Of a stretch of DNA of 64,000 nt, positions 9,200-17,121 are shown piece by piece. A program made the translations under genes and the position numbers. The first letter of the stretch is position 1. The number at the start of each line of letters is the position of its first letter. The notes below the pieces were generated by a model. The model saw only the letters and a program-made list of their open reading frames with translations. It ran no database searches and was not told the DNA's origin. Source of the DNA: Stenotrophomonas sp. ASS1 (lineage in GTDB: Bacteria; Pseudomonadota; Gammaproteobacteria; Xanthomonadales; Xanthomonadaceae); contig NZ_CP031167.1 in NCBI RefSeq assembly GCF_004346925.1, positions 1,942,001-2,006,000 of the forward strand. The letters run 5' to 3'.

Positions 9200-9972
9200 C
9201 AGTATGAAACTCCGGGTGCATCCAGCACCTGGGTGGCAAGGAAGCGCACGGCATCCTCGTTGACATCGGGGGCAATAGTGCGGATCTTCGCAGCGCTCAA
9301 TGGTACGTAGATCACGGCGCCTGGCGCCAAGCGCACTGGAGCGCTCCGGTTCCACAGCGCCACGCCGAGCTGCTGCACCTTGCCGTCGGGTTGGATGACG
9401 TAGAGATCGTCAGGGCTCGCCACCGGCAGCAAGGCACACGCGTTGCGGTAGCTTCGTGCGTCAAGTGTGGCTTGATGCTGCAGCTTGCACGGCTGTACGA
9501 CCGCGCCAACAACCTGCACGGTTTCTGGTCGGCCAGGATAGACGACGCGGTCGCCCGCCAGCGCGGGCCGATTCTCCGAGGCACTGGCTTCCAGGCGGCG
9601 CGGATCAAGAAGCTGCGGTTCGCGCCCGGTCACTGGCAGGTCACCGAGCTCGCGCGCCAGCTGTGCGGCCGCGTCGGCAAGCTCCGGGGCATCCTGCTGG
9701 GAGGCGAGTGTTTCAAGATCGAAGAGCAGGCCCGCTTTGAGGCGGGTCTGTGGCATCAGTGCACGTTGCCGAAGAAGGGCGGTGCCCAGCATATAGGCTT
9801 CTTCATCCGGCGCTGCAGCGAGTGCGGCTGCGCTGAGACGGGCCTCGGCGGGAAGCGTGTGCATGCCGGGATTGCGGACATGGCCGGCCGCTTCGATGTT
9901 GATCGGCGATGAGGCATGCGCATGTGAGGCCAGCGCCAGTGCCAGCCCAAGGATGATCGGTCGCAGTGTCAT
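9199..9972 (-). CDS. GfcC/YjbG-like periplasmic capsule biosynthesis protein
   Basis: 257 residues with a signal peptide (MTLRPIILGLALALASHAHA). It opens with INIEAAGHVRNPGMHTLP, a beta-grasp/SLBB-like element shared with Wza-type exporters, and ends with VIYVPLS. That fits GfcC, a soluble periplasmic protein with two beta-grasp domains related to those of Wza. Overlaps the upstream gfcB-like gene by 4 bases and the downstream gfcD-like gene by 1. Role in polymer export is inferred from family and context. Confidence 0.82.
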   Translation of the reverse strand: MTLRPIILGLALALASHAHASSPINIEAAGHVRNPGMHTLPAEARLSAAALAAAPDEEAYMLGTALLRQRALMPQTRLKAGLLFDLETLASQQDAPELADAAAQLARELGDLPVTGREPQLLDPRRLEASASENRPALAGDRVVYPGRPETVQVVGAVVQPCKLQHQATLDARSYRNACALLPVASPDDLYVIQPDGKVQQLGVALWNRSAPVRLAPGAVIYVPLSAAKIRTIAPDVNEDAVRFLATQVLDAPGVSY

Positions 9973-10673
9973 CGGTTCTGCAGGTCCTGCGAGTAGGGCT
10001 TGAGCTGGACAACTTCAAGGCTGGTGTCGGGTGCAATGGCCTGGATGCTCTTCCAGATGAACCCGTTGGCAGGATCGACCCAGTAGTGGTTGTCGCGCTT
10101 CCAGCCGTCGCCCTGAAGTCGCTCCCGCACGTGCAACAGCTCGCGCTCGCTCTCCAGGATATGGACCTTCTCCTTGCCCAGGGTGGTCAGGGTGCCGGTG
10201 ACGCTCATTCCATACCGGTAATCAGGCATGACGTCGTAATGGCGCTGCACGGTCGTGCCATCCGCTATCCGATGCAGCGCGTGGAAGGGGGAATCCCCTT
10301 CGAGCGTCATGTCCTCAAGTTCCGGGCTGCTGCCATGGGTTCCGACGACGATGCCATCCCTGAGGAAGACGATGCTTCGCTCGGAGCTGTACCACGCCTG
10401 GCGCCCGGAGTCGATGTTGCCAAGTACCAGAACGGCGCCACCCGCTGGACCGGTGACCTTGATCTGCGGGAATCGATTGGTGGCCACCTCGGTGGCCGTG
10501 GGTTCCACGTTGGGCTTGCCCCGAAGCGCCATCTGCACCGACTTGACGCTGGTCTTGCCCACAACGCCGCAACTGGTTGCGGTGATGAGTACAAGCAAGG
10601 CCAGCGCCACGGGGCGCTGGCGGTTTGCACGTCGGGTGGCAGCCTGAGCGATCCTGCTCACGGTAGAGACCAC
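9969..10673 (-). CDS. YjbF/GfcB-like lipoprotein
   Basis: 234 residues with a basic N-terminus, a hydrophobic stretch (VALALLVLITATSCG) and a lipobox-like cysteine at residue 35. The body includes GNIDSGRQAWYSSERSIVFL and ends in a WKRDNHYWVDPANGFIWKS segment typical of the YjbF/GfcB family. Start is a GTG at 10673, one base after the stop of the Wza-like gene, so coupling is likely. The lipobox A-T-S-C is not the consensus but is acceptable. Confidence 0.83.
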   Translation of the reverse strand: MVSTVSRIAQAATRRANRQRPVALALLVLITATSCGVVGKTSVKSVQMALRGKPNVEPTATEVATNRFPQIKVTGPAGGAVLVLGNIDSGRQAWYSSERSIVFLRDGIVVGTHGSSPELEDMTLEGDSPFHALHRIADGTTVQRHYDVMPDYRYGMSVTGTLTTLGKEKVHILESERELLHVRERLQGDGWKRDNHYWVDPANGFIWKSIQAIAPDTSLEVVQLKPYSQDLQNR

Positions 10674-10674
10674 G

Positions 10675-11781
10675 TTACTTGTCCAGATCGTTGCGCGCGC
10701 TGGCAGCGTTGCTGATGATGGCGGTGAAGGGTAGCAGCTGGTTCACGAACCGGCTCCAGCGGGTCACGCCAGCGGCGCCGACAAACACGACATCGCCGGG
10801 CTGCAGGTCGAACTGGCTGGCCACGGCAAATGCAGCGGGTGACTTCGCTTCCAGGTGGAACACCTGCGACGGAGTGCTCTGCAGGTCATTCGAGCCGCGG
10901 ATCACGTAGACAGCGTTGCCGTTGGAGGTGGTCTGCAACAGGCCGCGTGCTCGGCCAAGTGCCTGGCTCAGGGAAATCTCGCCGGTCTTGAAGTTCAGTG
11001 CACCGGGTTGATTGACTTCACCTACCACGAACACTTCCTTGTGATCCAGGTAAGGCACGTAAATATGATCGCCGGCAGCCAGGAACACATTGGTGTCGCC
11101 TCCGCCGTTGCGGCCAAGTCGATCCAGGTCGATGGTGTAGGTGGTGCCGTTGCGGGTGAGGCGTACGCCGGAGAGGTCCGCTTGCGTCGGGTCCAGGCCC
11201 GCTTGGCTGATGGCATCGCCCAACGTCAAGGGCACGACCGTGAGCGCAACGGTGGCGGGCTGGCGCGAGGCGCCGGTAACCCACACGCGTTGGCTTGCGT
11301 ACGTCAGTAGTGATACATCCACCTGTGGCGCCTCGATGTAGCGGGCGAGCTTGGATGTCAGCTCTTCACGCAGCTCTGCAGGTGTCTTGCCCGACGCGCT
11401 GATCTTGCCGATGTAGGGATAGAACAGTGTTCCATCCGATTGGACGGGGCGGCCGGCAGCATTCAATTGCTGTTGGGGGCCAGCGGGTACCGTCAGTTCG
11501 GGATGATCCCATACGGTGATGTAGAGAATGTCGCCCGCACCGATGCGGTAGGGGCCCGGCTGATACTGGGTCAGGGCGGCGGGCAGTGCCGCGACATCGC
11601 GAGTGGCGCGCTCCATGGCGATCAGCTTGGGCGTGATCGGAATCAGTTCGATCTGGTCGTTGCCAATGGGCTGATCATCGCGAGCGAAGGTGCTCGAGCG
11701 AAGATGCTGGCCTGGCGCCCACATGCAGCCGGTCAGGGTGAGTGCCACCGTCATTGTGGCTACGAAACGCTTGCAGTCCAT
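10675..11781 (-). CDS. Wza/GumB/GfcE-type outer-membrane polysaccharide export lipoprotein
   Basis: 368 residues from the ATG at 11781; AGGAA lies about 9 bases before it. A signal ends in the lipobox LTGC (Cys19). Then comes the polysaccharide-export domain (YRIGAGDILYITVWDHPELT) and SLBB-type repeats (VWVTGASRQPATVAL, VFVVGEVNQPGALNF), as in Wza, GumB and GfcE. It would form the outer-membrane channel for the polymer made by this locus. It is placed between the gfcA-like and gfcB-like genes, unlike the E. coli order where gfcE follows gfcD. Confidence 0.9.
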   Translation of the reverse strand: MDCKRFVATMTVALTLTGCMWAPGQHLRSSTFARDDQPIGNDQIELIPITPKLIAMERATRDVAALPAALTQYQPGPYRIGAGDILYITVWDHPELTVPAGPQQQLNAAGRPVQSDGTLFYPYIGKISASGKTPAELREELTSKLARYIEAPQVDVSLLTYASQRVWVTGASRQPATVALTVVPLTLGDAISQAGLDPTQADLSGVRLTRNGTTYTIDLDRLGRNGGGDTNVFLAAGDHIYVPYLDHKEVFVVGEVNQPGALNFKTGEISLSQALGRARGLLQTTSNGNAVYVIRGSNDLQSTPSQVFHLEAKSPAAFAVASQFDLQPGDVVFVGAAGVTRWSRFVNQLLPFTAIISNAASARNDLDK

Positions 11782-11811
11782 CGAAATCTGTTCCTGGCCC
11801 GATCGGGCATG

Positions 11812-11845
11812 AAAAAACCCTCGCCGAACTGACGCCCGGCGAGGG
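11812..11845 (-). terminator. Hairpin and U-run between gfcA-like and wza-like genes
   Basis: Read on the minus strand: CCCTCGCCG, a 10-base loop, CGGCGAGGG, then six T. It lies 25 bases after the gfcA-like stop and 31 bases before the wza-like start, so it may attenuate or uncouple the first gene from the rest. Confidence 0.85.
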
Positions 11846-11869
11846 CGGGGTGCTACGTCGGCGTGTCGA

Positions 11870-12172
11870 TCAGCGGGTGGTGCCGGTCGTGCCGGTGGTG
11901 CCCGTGGTGCCGGTCGGCGGGTTGGTGGTGCCGCCACCATTGTTGTTGCCCGCGTCATCCTTGCTGCTGTCCGCAGCAACGCTGTACAGCACGCCAGCAG
12001 CGGCAACGCCCAGGCCCACGGTGGCGACGGTGGTCAGGGTGCCGGTGGCGGCAGCGCCAGCAGCTTCAGCGCCAGCAACTTCAGCGCTGGTTTCGGCGGC
12101 GACAGGAGCTTCCTGAGCGAACACCGGCGAGGACAGACCCAGCAGGGCCAGGGCGGCAATCATCTTCTTCAT
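11870..12172 (-). CDS. Small secreted GfcA/YjbE-like protein with Gly-Thr-rich tail
   Basis: 100 residues. Signal peptide MKKMIAALALLGLSSPVFAQ; an Ala-rich body with a hydrophobic glycine-containing segment (TLTTVATVGLGVAAAGVLYS); then a low-complexity tail of Gly-Thr repeats (GTTGTTGTTGTTR) ending in Arg. YjbE and GfcA of Enterobacteria have the same layout: signal, Ala/Gly hydrophobic segment, Thr-rich C-terminus. As in those loci it is the first gene. Function of the family is unknown. The match rests on architecture only. Confidence 0.72.
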   Translation of the reverse strand: MKKMIAALALLGLSSPVFAQEAPVAAETSAEVAGAEAAGAAATGTLTTVATVGLGVAAAGVLYSVAADSSKDDAGNNNGGGTTNPPTGTTGTTGTTGTTR

Positions 12173-12249
12173 CTACGGGGTCTCCTACTCCGTGAGGGAA
12201 ATTTTTCCACCGCTATGTTGGCTGCTATTCATTTGCCCTGTCAAGGAAC

Positions 12250-12266
12250 GTGAAGGAAATGTGGAG
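12250..12266. promoter_or_regulatory. GTGAAG-N5-GTGGAG direct repeat upstream of gfc-like operon
   Basis: Two near-identical hexamers with 11-bp periodicity, 78 bases upstream of the gfcA-like start. The same arrangement recurs at 19283-19299 before the sensor-kinase genes. Such spacing is typical of OmpR-type response-regulator sites; no regulator is identified. Confidence 0.3.
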
Positions 12267-12281
12267 TCGCGTTGGCGGTTC

Positions 12282-12872
12282 TCAGAAATGCTGGAAGATC
12301 TCGGTCCTGCCAGAGATGAGCTTTGCCAACGCGATGACGAGCTGGTGTGTGTGGACATCGGGCAATGCGAGGGGCGGGACCATTCCCGCGAGTACGGCAG
12401 CAACTGCTGCCACTGCGCTTGGTCGAGACGAGGGACCCGCGGCGTGCGTTGCCCACGTGCTGCAGCCCAATCCAAGCATCAGCCCGGCAATGACCTCCGA
12501 AAGGCTGTGCGCATGTAGCGGGATTCGTGACCAGGCAATGGCGGTGGCCAGCAGCACGCCGATTGCCAGGCCGATCGCCCGTGCGCGCTTGCCGGGGCCG
12601 GCAAGCAGTACACCAACGACTGGATAGACGACACTGGACATCGCGGCGTGCCCGGAGAAACCGGTGAAGTGCACGCTCTTGATGCCAATCCCCCAGCCCA
12701 TGAAGGCCAGCTTTGAGGCAAGCGTGACGCCGGCGGTGACGGCGATGGCCAGCAGCCATCGCCATTTCAGGCGTGCGTCTGCACGGGGCAGGGTGATCAG
12801 TAGCACTAGGGCCATCGGCAGCAGCCAGCGGCTGTCGCCGAGGGCGGAGAGGGTTCGCCAGACGTCGGACAT
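12282..12872 (-). CDS. PAP2-family membrane phosphatase
   Basis: 196 residues from the ATG at 12872. Five to six hydrophobic helices surround the lipid-phosphatase motifs: SGHAAMSS (motif 2, catalytic His) and SRIPLHAHSLSEVIAG (motif 3, normally SR-x5-H-x3-D, here with Glu replacing Asp). It could dephosphorylate undecaprenyl pyrophosphate or another lipid phosphate, which would suit its place beside the EPS locus, but it may be unrelated. The frame stays open upstream to 12947; the start is a choice by hydrophobic profile, as no strong ribosome site is visible. Confidence 0.8.
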   Translation of the reverse strand: MSDVWRTLSALGDSRWLLPMALVLLITLPRADARLKWRWLLAIAVTAGVTLASKLAFMGWGIGIKSVHFTGFSGHAAMSSVVYPVVGVLLAGPGKRARAIGLAIGVLLATAIAWSRIPLHAHSLSEVIAGLMLGLGCSTWATHAAGPSSRPSAVAAVAAVLAGMVPPLALPDVHTHQLVIALAKLISGRTEIFQHF

Positions 12873-12981
12873 CCAGTTCACAACGGGTCGCGGCGGGCCA
12901 GCATATCTACTCCGAGTGCCCTGCAGAACGCCCCGCGCTTGGTCCATTCAGCCAGACGAGGTATCCTTTCCCGCTGCCAAT

Positions 12982-13058
12982 GGCCCCGTAGCTCAGCTGG
13001 ATAGAGCGTCCCCCTCCTAAGGGGAAGGTCGCCCGTTCGAATCGGGCCGGGGTCACCA
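12982..13058 (+). tRNA. tRNA-Arg (anticodon CCT)
   Basis: 77-base cloverleaf. Acceptor GGCCCCG pairs with CGGGGTC (one G-T pair), D arm GCTC...GAGC, anticodon stem TCCCC/GGGGA with loop CTCCTAA (anticodon CCT), T arm GCCCG-TTCGAAT-CGGGC, discriminator A and an encoded CCA at 13056-13058. Reads the AGG codon. No integrase or repeated tRNA end is seen nearby. Confidence 0.96.
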
Positions 13059-13094
13059 TCTTCCGCAGGCGCCTGGCAGCCGCACTCCGGGGTT

Positions 13095-13985
13095 CTACAA
13101 CAACCCCCGCCCGCCCAGCACCGCCGCCACCTCCTCGCGCTCGCCACCACGCAGCCCCTGCAACGGCAGCGGCAGGCAGTCCTCGCAGCACAGTCCCAGC
13201 AGTGCCGCCGCGCAGGCCATGACGCGAATCCCGCCGAACCGGTCGTACAGGGACCACAGCGGCGCCAGCCGGGCAGACAGGGCAATAGCACCCTCTTCAT
13301 CGTCACTACCCACGGCCCGCATGATCTGCAGCGCAACCTCGGGGAACAGTCCGGCGGTCACCGAATACCAGCCATCGCACCCCGCCAGCAGTCCACGCAC
13401 CGCCGAGGCGTCACCACTGACGCCCAGGGTCACATGTGCGGGAACACACGCACGGAGTGCAGCAACGCGCGCGTCAGCCTCGACGGGATCATCAGCGAGG
13501 CGCGGAATCTTGATCGAAGCGATGTTGGGCAGCGCGGCGATCCGGCCATGCAAGGCATCGGAGAAGCGGAAGTGCGTGGTGCCTGGATTGTCGTAGACGC
13601 AGATCGGTGTACGCACCGCCGTACAAATGGTCTCAAACAGTGCTTGCACCTCATGGTCCTTCAGGGGGTGGTAAGACACGGGGGCGAGCAGCAGGCCTGC
13701 AGCACCTGCATCCTCGGCGTCCAGGGCCAGCTCCAGCACATCGTGGGTACGCAGTGCACCGATGCCGGCGATGACCGGTACGCCTCCTGCGTGCGCCAGG
13801 GCTTCGCGAAGCACGCGCTTGCGCTCGTGCTTCTCCAGATAGGCGTAGCTGCCAGTGGAGCCAAGCACGCCCATCGAATCAACATCGGAATCGGCCAGGC
13901 GCTCGATCAGTCCGGCAAACGCACGAAAGTCGATGCCGGCTTCAGAGAGCGGGGTCAGTGGAAACCCGCTGAGGCCTTTGAACAT
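13095..13985 (-). CDS. DHDPS/N-acetylneuraminate-lyase family aldolase
   Basis: 296 residues, a single TIM-barrel of the DapA superfamily. Visible motifs are GVLGSTGSYAYL (equivalent of the GTTGE phosphate/pyruvate loop), VYDNPGTT with the catalytic Tyr, and ASIKIPR with the Schiff-base Lys. The loop departs from the DHDPS consensus, and the gene stands alone rather than in a lysine context, so it probably acts on another 2-keto acid aldol substrate. Separated from the tRNA by 36 bases. Confidence 0.84.
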   Translation of the reverse strand: MFKGLSGFPLTPLSEAGIDFRAFAGLIERLADSDVDSMGVLGSTGSYAYLEKHERKRVLREALAHAGGVPVIAGIGALRTHDVLELALDAEDAGAAGLLLAPVSYHPLKDHEVQALFETICTAVRTPICVYDNPGTTHFRFSDALHGRIAALPNIASIKIPRLADDPVEADARVAALRACVPAHVTLGVSGDASAVRGLLAGCDGWYSVTAGLFPEVALQIMRAVGSDDEEGAIALSARLAPLWSLYDRFGGIRVMACAAALLGLCCEDCLPLPLQGLRGGEREEVAAVLGGRGLL

Positions 13986-14093
13986 GGGATCTCCCGAAGG
14001 GGGAATGGGCTGGACGCCTGGAATTGTTTATTGTCCTATGACAAAACTCAAGTGTCGCCACGCAGCGTGTCTAATCGCCACGAATGACGCACC

Positions 14094-14567
14094 ATGCGGG
14101 TCATGAAACCAAGCCTTTGCGCCGTCCAGCCTTCCCACTACGACACCATTGCCGATTGGCTTGATTCCGCCGAGGCCACCCAGCGCTGGGCGGGCCCCGG
14201 CGTGCCGTTTCCCTTGCCGCAGGAACGGTTCGCGCAGGTGCTCGAACTCGGGCCGAGGCCGGGCTGGGCGCTGCTGGACGAGCAGGGCCGGTGCCTGGGC
14301 TTTGGCCAGTACTGGATGACAGACGCCGGCACCGCGCACCTGGGTCGCATCATTGTTTCCCCGCTGGCACGCGGGCGCGGCCTTGGCCGGCTGCTCATGC
14401 AGGCCTTGAGTACACAGGCACTGCGCGAAGACGGTGTGCAGCGCCTCACGTTGCGCGTCTATCGTGACAACGCAGCTGCCGTGGCCCTGTATCGCGACCT
14501 CGGTTTCCAGCAGGTTGATGCGTCCTCGACGCCGGAACTTCTGTTCATGCAGCGCACGTCGGCCTGA
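14094..14567 (+). CDS. GNAT-family N-acetyltransferase
   Basis: 157 residues, one GNAT domain. The acetyl-CoA loop is visible as LGRIIVSPLARGRGLGRLLM (the R/Q-x-x-G-x-G/A motif as RGRGLG), followed by LRVYRDNAAAVALYRDLGF, the usual motif B helix. Substrate cannot be predicted. A second in-frame ATG lies three codons in. It faces the next GNAT gene convergently with 7 bases between stops. Confidence 0.87.
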   Translation: MRVMKPSLCAVQPSHYDTIADWLDSAEATQRWAGPGVPFPLPQERFAQVLELGPRPGWALLDEQGRCLGFGQYWMTDAGTAHLGRIIVSPLARGRGLGRLLMQALSTQALREDGVQRLTLRVYRDNAAAVALYRDLGFQQVDASSTPELLFMQRTSA

Positions 14568-14574
14568 ACTTCGC

Positions 14575-15132
14575 TCATGCTGGCAAGGTGGCCTGCAGGG
14601 CAAACCATTGCTCGCGGGTGATGCGGCTGATGTGCTCGGTGCGGTAGTCGCCGAGGAAGCTGTTGAACTTGTTCACTTCGGTATGGTGATGCTGGAAACC
14701 GCATTTGCTCTGTGCGCTGAGCGATTGCAGGTTGTCAGCGAAGTAGCCGCACCACAGTGCGTCCAGTTCCAGTTGCATGAAGGCGTGCCGCATCACTTCG
14801 CGCACCGCTTCGGGCACCAGTCCGCGGCCCCAGTACGGAACGCCGATCCAGTAGGCGATCTCACCCTCTCGATCGCTGATCTCGAAGTTGCTGTCGGTGC
14901 CGATCAGGATGCCGACACAGCCGATCGCGTGGCCGTCCTCGCGGCTCTGCAGCGCGTAGACCTCTGGCCGGTTGAAGACGGTGCGGATGATTTCGGTACT
15001 TTCCTCAACGCTGGTGTGCACCGGCCAGCCGGCGATGGGGCCCACGCGCGGGTCGCGGGCGTACTCGTACAGATCGGCAGCGTCGGTGTCGCGCCAGGGG
15101 CGAAGGATCAAGCGTTCGGTGTGCAGCTGCAT
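14575..15132 (-). CDS. RimJ/RimL-type GNAT N-acetyltransferase
   Basis: 185 residues from the ATG at 15132. Starts MQLHTERLILRPWRDTDAAD, the standard opening of the RimJ/RimL Acetyltransf_3 group, and carries IAYWIGVPYWGRGLVPEAVR (acetyl-CoA loop) and NLQSLSAQSKCGFQ. Members acetylate protein N-termini, antibiotics or small amines; the target here is unknown. The open frame extends ten codons upstream without support. Confidence 0.86.
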   Translation of the reverse strand: MQLHTERLILRPWRDTDAADLYEYARDPRVGPIAGWPVHTSVEESTEIIRTVFNRPEVYALQSREDGHAIGCVGILIGTDSNFEISDREGEIAYWIGVPYWGRGLVPEAVREVMRHAFMQLELDALWCGYFADNLQSLSAQSKCGFQHHHTEVNKFNSFLGDYRTEHISRITREQWFALQATLPA

Positions 15133-15278
15133 GTCAATTCCACGGGAACAAAGAGAGTGCACAGGCTAGGGCGCCAGGCGCGATCGGCCCAGAGCGGGAC
15201 CTTGATGGTTTCGGTACTTTTCACAACGGGTGGCCGAGCCCGGGTATGCTGGGGCCCGGAATACAGCCGGATCGGCCC

Positions 15279-16172
15279 ATGGATCGCGTACCCCAGCTCC
15301 TGGACCAGGACGAATCCATGCGCCTGGAGGTCAGTACGCTGGCCGAAGGGCAAGGCATCCCGTTGTCGTTCGGCCACGCTTATCTGGCGGTGCTGGTATG
15401 CGTATCGGGGCGCGCACGCTTTGCACTGAACTTCCGCGAGGTAGCGGTGCAGCGGCACGATGTGCTGGTGCTGGCAGAGGACACGCTGGCGCTGCTGCGG
15501 CAGCGCTCACGCGGCTTTCTGGCGGTGGTCTGCCTGATGCCCAAGGCGCTGGCATCGGAGGTGGCCTATGTGCTGCCCAATGCACTGTTCAAGTTCCTGC
15601 ACGATCAGCCCCACTGCGTGCCGTCGCCGCTGGACGTGCCGCTGCTGCAGGGCTGGCTGCAGCAGTTGATGGATGCACAGCACAATGGCGGCCGCTATCG
15701 TCACGTGATGCTGCGCAACCTGCTGCAGACGTTCTTCCTCAAATTCGCAACGCTGTTGCCGGCGCGCAGTCTGGCCGTGGCGCAGGTCAGCCGACGCGAG
15801 CGCTTGGCCTGGAATTTCTGGGAACTGGTCGGTGAGCGCAGTACGCGCCAGCGCGACGTGCAGTCCTATGCCGACGCGCTGTGCATCACCCCGTTCTATC
15901 TTTCGCAGCTGACCCGCGAGTGCTTCGACGAAACGCCAAAGGCGTTGATTGATCGCCAGGTGGTGCTGGAAATCAAGGCGCTGCTGACCTACAGCGAATT
16001 ACCGATCGGTCGCATCGCCGAGCGACTGTGCTTCGAGGATGCGTCCTACCTGTGCCGCTACTTCCGGCGGCACACCGGGCAGTCGCTGACCGGCTATCGC
16101 CGGGCAGGGCAGGGCGGCACTAGTGCGACACGAACAAGGGCGCCGGTACTTCGGCCAGCAGATCCTCGGTGA
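15279..16172 (+). CDS. AraC-family transcriptional regulator
   Basis: 297 residues from the ATG at 15279; 11 further codons upstream are open. The N-terminal half is a cupin-like sensing domain (LEVSTLAEGQGIPLSFGHAY). The C-terminal AraC domain shows two helix-turn-helix units (DVQSYADALCITPFYLSQLT and PIGRIAERLCFEDASYLCRY) and ends FRRHTGQSLTGYRR. Ligand and targets are unknown. Its 3-prime end overlaps the oppositely oriented universal stress gene by 53 bases. Confidence 0.86.
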   Translation: MDRVPQLLDQDESMRLEVSTLAEGQGIPLSFGHAYLAVLVCVSGRARFALNFREVAVQRHDVLVLAEDTLALLRQRSRGFLAVVCLMPKALASEVAYVLPNALFKFLHDQPHCVPSPLDVPLLQGWLQQLMDAQHNGGRYRHVMLRNLLQTFFLKFATLLPARSLAVAQVSRRERLAWNFWELVGERSTRQRDVQSYADALCITPFYLSQLTRECFDETPKALIDRQVVLEIKALLTYSELPIGRIAERLCFEDASYLCRYFRRHTGQSLTGYRRAGQGGTSATRTRAPVLRPADPR

Positions 16173-16950
16173 CCCCGCCGAGCACACGCTCGACCACCCG
16201 GCTGCGGCTGTAGGGGCCCAGCACCAGCAGGTCGGCGTCGGCATCGAGCACGTGCTGGCGGATGGTCGCGGCAACGCCGCCCTGGCTTGAACTGATCGCC
16301 TGGATCTCTACTTCGACGCCGTGCCGCGCCAGGTGCTGGGCCATCTCGGCGCCAGGTGTGGCCTCGGCCTTGGGCGTGTCGACCATCAGCAGGTGCACCG
16401 CTTTCGCACGTGCGAGCAGCGGCAACGCATCGGCTACCGCACGACGTGCCTGCTTGCTGGCATTCCAGGCCACCACGATGCGATGGCCGACCTGGTCGCC
16501 ATGCCAATGCGGTGGCACCAGCAGCATCGGCACGCCGGTCTGGCGCAGCGTTCCCAGCGGGTGCCAGCCAGAAGGGGCGCCGGGAGTACGCGGATAGCCG
16601 GCGATGATCAGGTCGCAGTACAGCGACTGCAGGGCCAGGTCGGCGCCGCCGAGATAGTCCGAGACGATGCGCAGTTCGGTGCTGATCTGCAGCGGCTCGG
16701 ACACGGCACGCAGGTTCTGCATCAGCTGCGCGGTGCAGGCGGCATCCGCGCGCGCCTCGTGGTCGAGCGCGGCGGCGATGCCGGCACCGCGCGCGAAGCC
16801 GTTGGCGATGTCGGTGGGATGCTGGGCGGTGGAGACCGCGACCAGATGGGCCTGCTGTGCCTGCGCCAGATGGGCGGCGATGTTGAGAACGCGGTCCCCG
16901 GTGTCGCTGGCGTCGAACAACACAGCGATATCGCGTAGTGGATGCAGCAT
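16120..16950 (-). CDS. Tandem-domain universal stress protein (UspA family)
   Basis: 276 residues with two Usp folds. The first (residues 1-150) starts DIAVLFDASDTGDRVLNIAA. The second starts HRIVVAWNASKQARRAVADA and ends with the ATP-binding loop ADLLVLGPYSRSRVVERVLG, close to G-x2-G-x9-G-S/T. Such proteins bind ATP and support survival under stress. GGAGA lies 8 bases before the ATG at 16950. Divergent from the TetR-type gene across a 171-base region holding a strong palindrome. Confidence 0.88.
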   Translation of the reverse strand: MLHPLRDIAVLFDASDTGDRVLNIAAHLAQAQQAHLVAVSTAQHPTDIANGFARGAGIAAALDHEARADAACTAQLMQNLRAVSEPLQISTELRIVSDYLGGADLALQSLYCDLIIAGYPRTPGAPSGWHPLGTLRQTGVPMLLVPPHWHGDQVGHRIVVAWNASKQARRAVADALPLLARAKAVHLLMVDTPKAEATPGAEMAQHLARHGVEVEIQAISSSQGGVAATIRQHVLDADADLLVLGPYSRSRVVERVLGGVTEDLLAEVPAPLFVSH

Positions 16951-17046
16951 GGCGTTGTCTCCTTCGATGCCTGTGACGCGTTCCCTGCCGTGCACCGACC
17001 CGGGTGCACCGGACGCATCCCTGTTTTAGCGCATCGGTGATCCGAA

Positions 17047-17084
17047 TGAATCATCTTTGATTCAGTTTATTAATTGGTGATTCA
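17047..17084. promoter_or_regulatory. Putative operator between usp and tetR-type genes
   Basis: TGAATCA-TCTT-TGATTCA at 17047-17064 is a perfect 7-bp inverted repeat, and a third half-site TGATTCA follows at 17078-17084. The spot is AT-rich within a GC-rich divergent promoter region and 38 bases before the regulator's start, as expected for TetR autorepression. Binding is inferred. Confidence 0.6.
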
Positions 17085-17121
17085 TGCTAGCGTGAGGGCG
17101 AACCCACACCTCAGCGCTTTC

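Noticed and set aside
12982..13058. tRNA-Arg considered as a phage or island attachment site
   Set aside because: No integrase, no repeated tRNA 3-prime end and no composition change on either side within the window.
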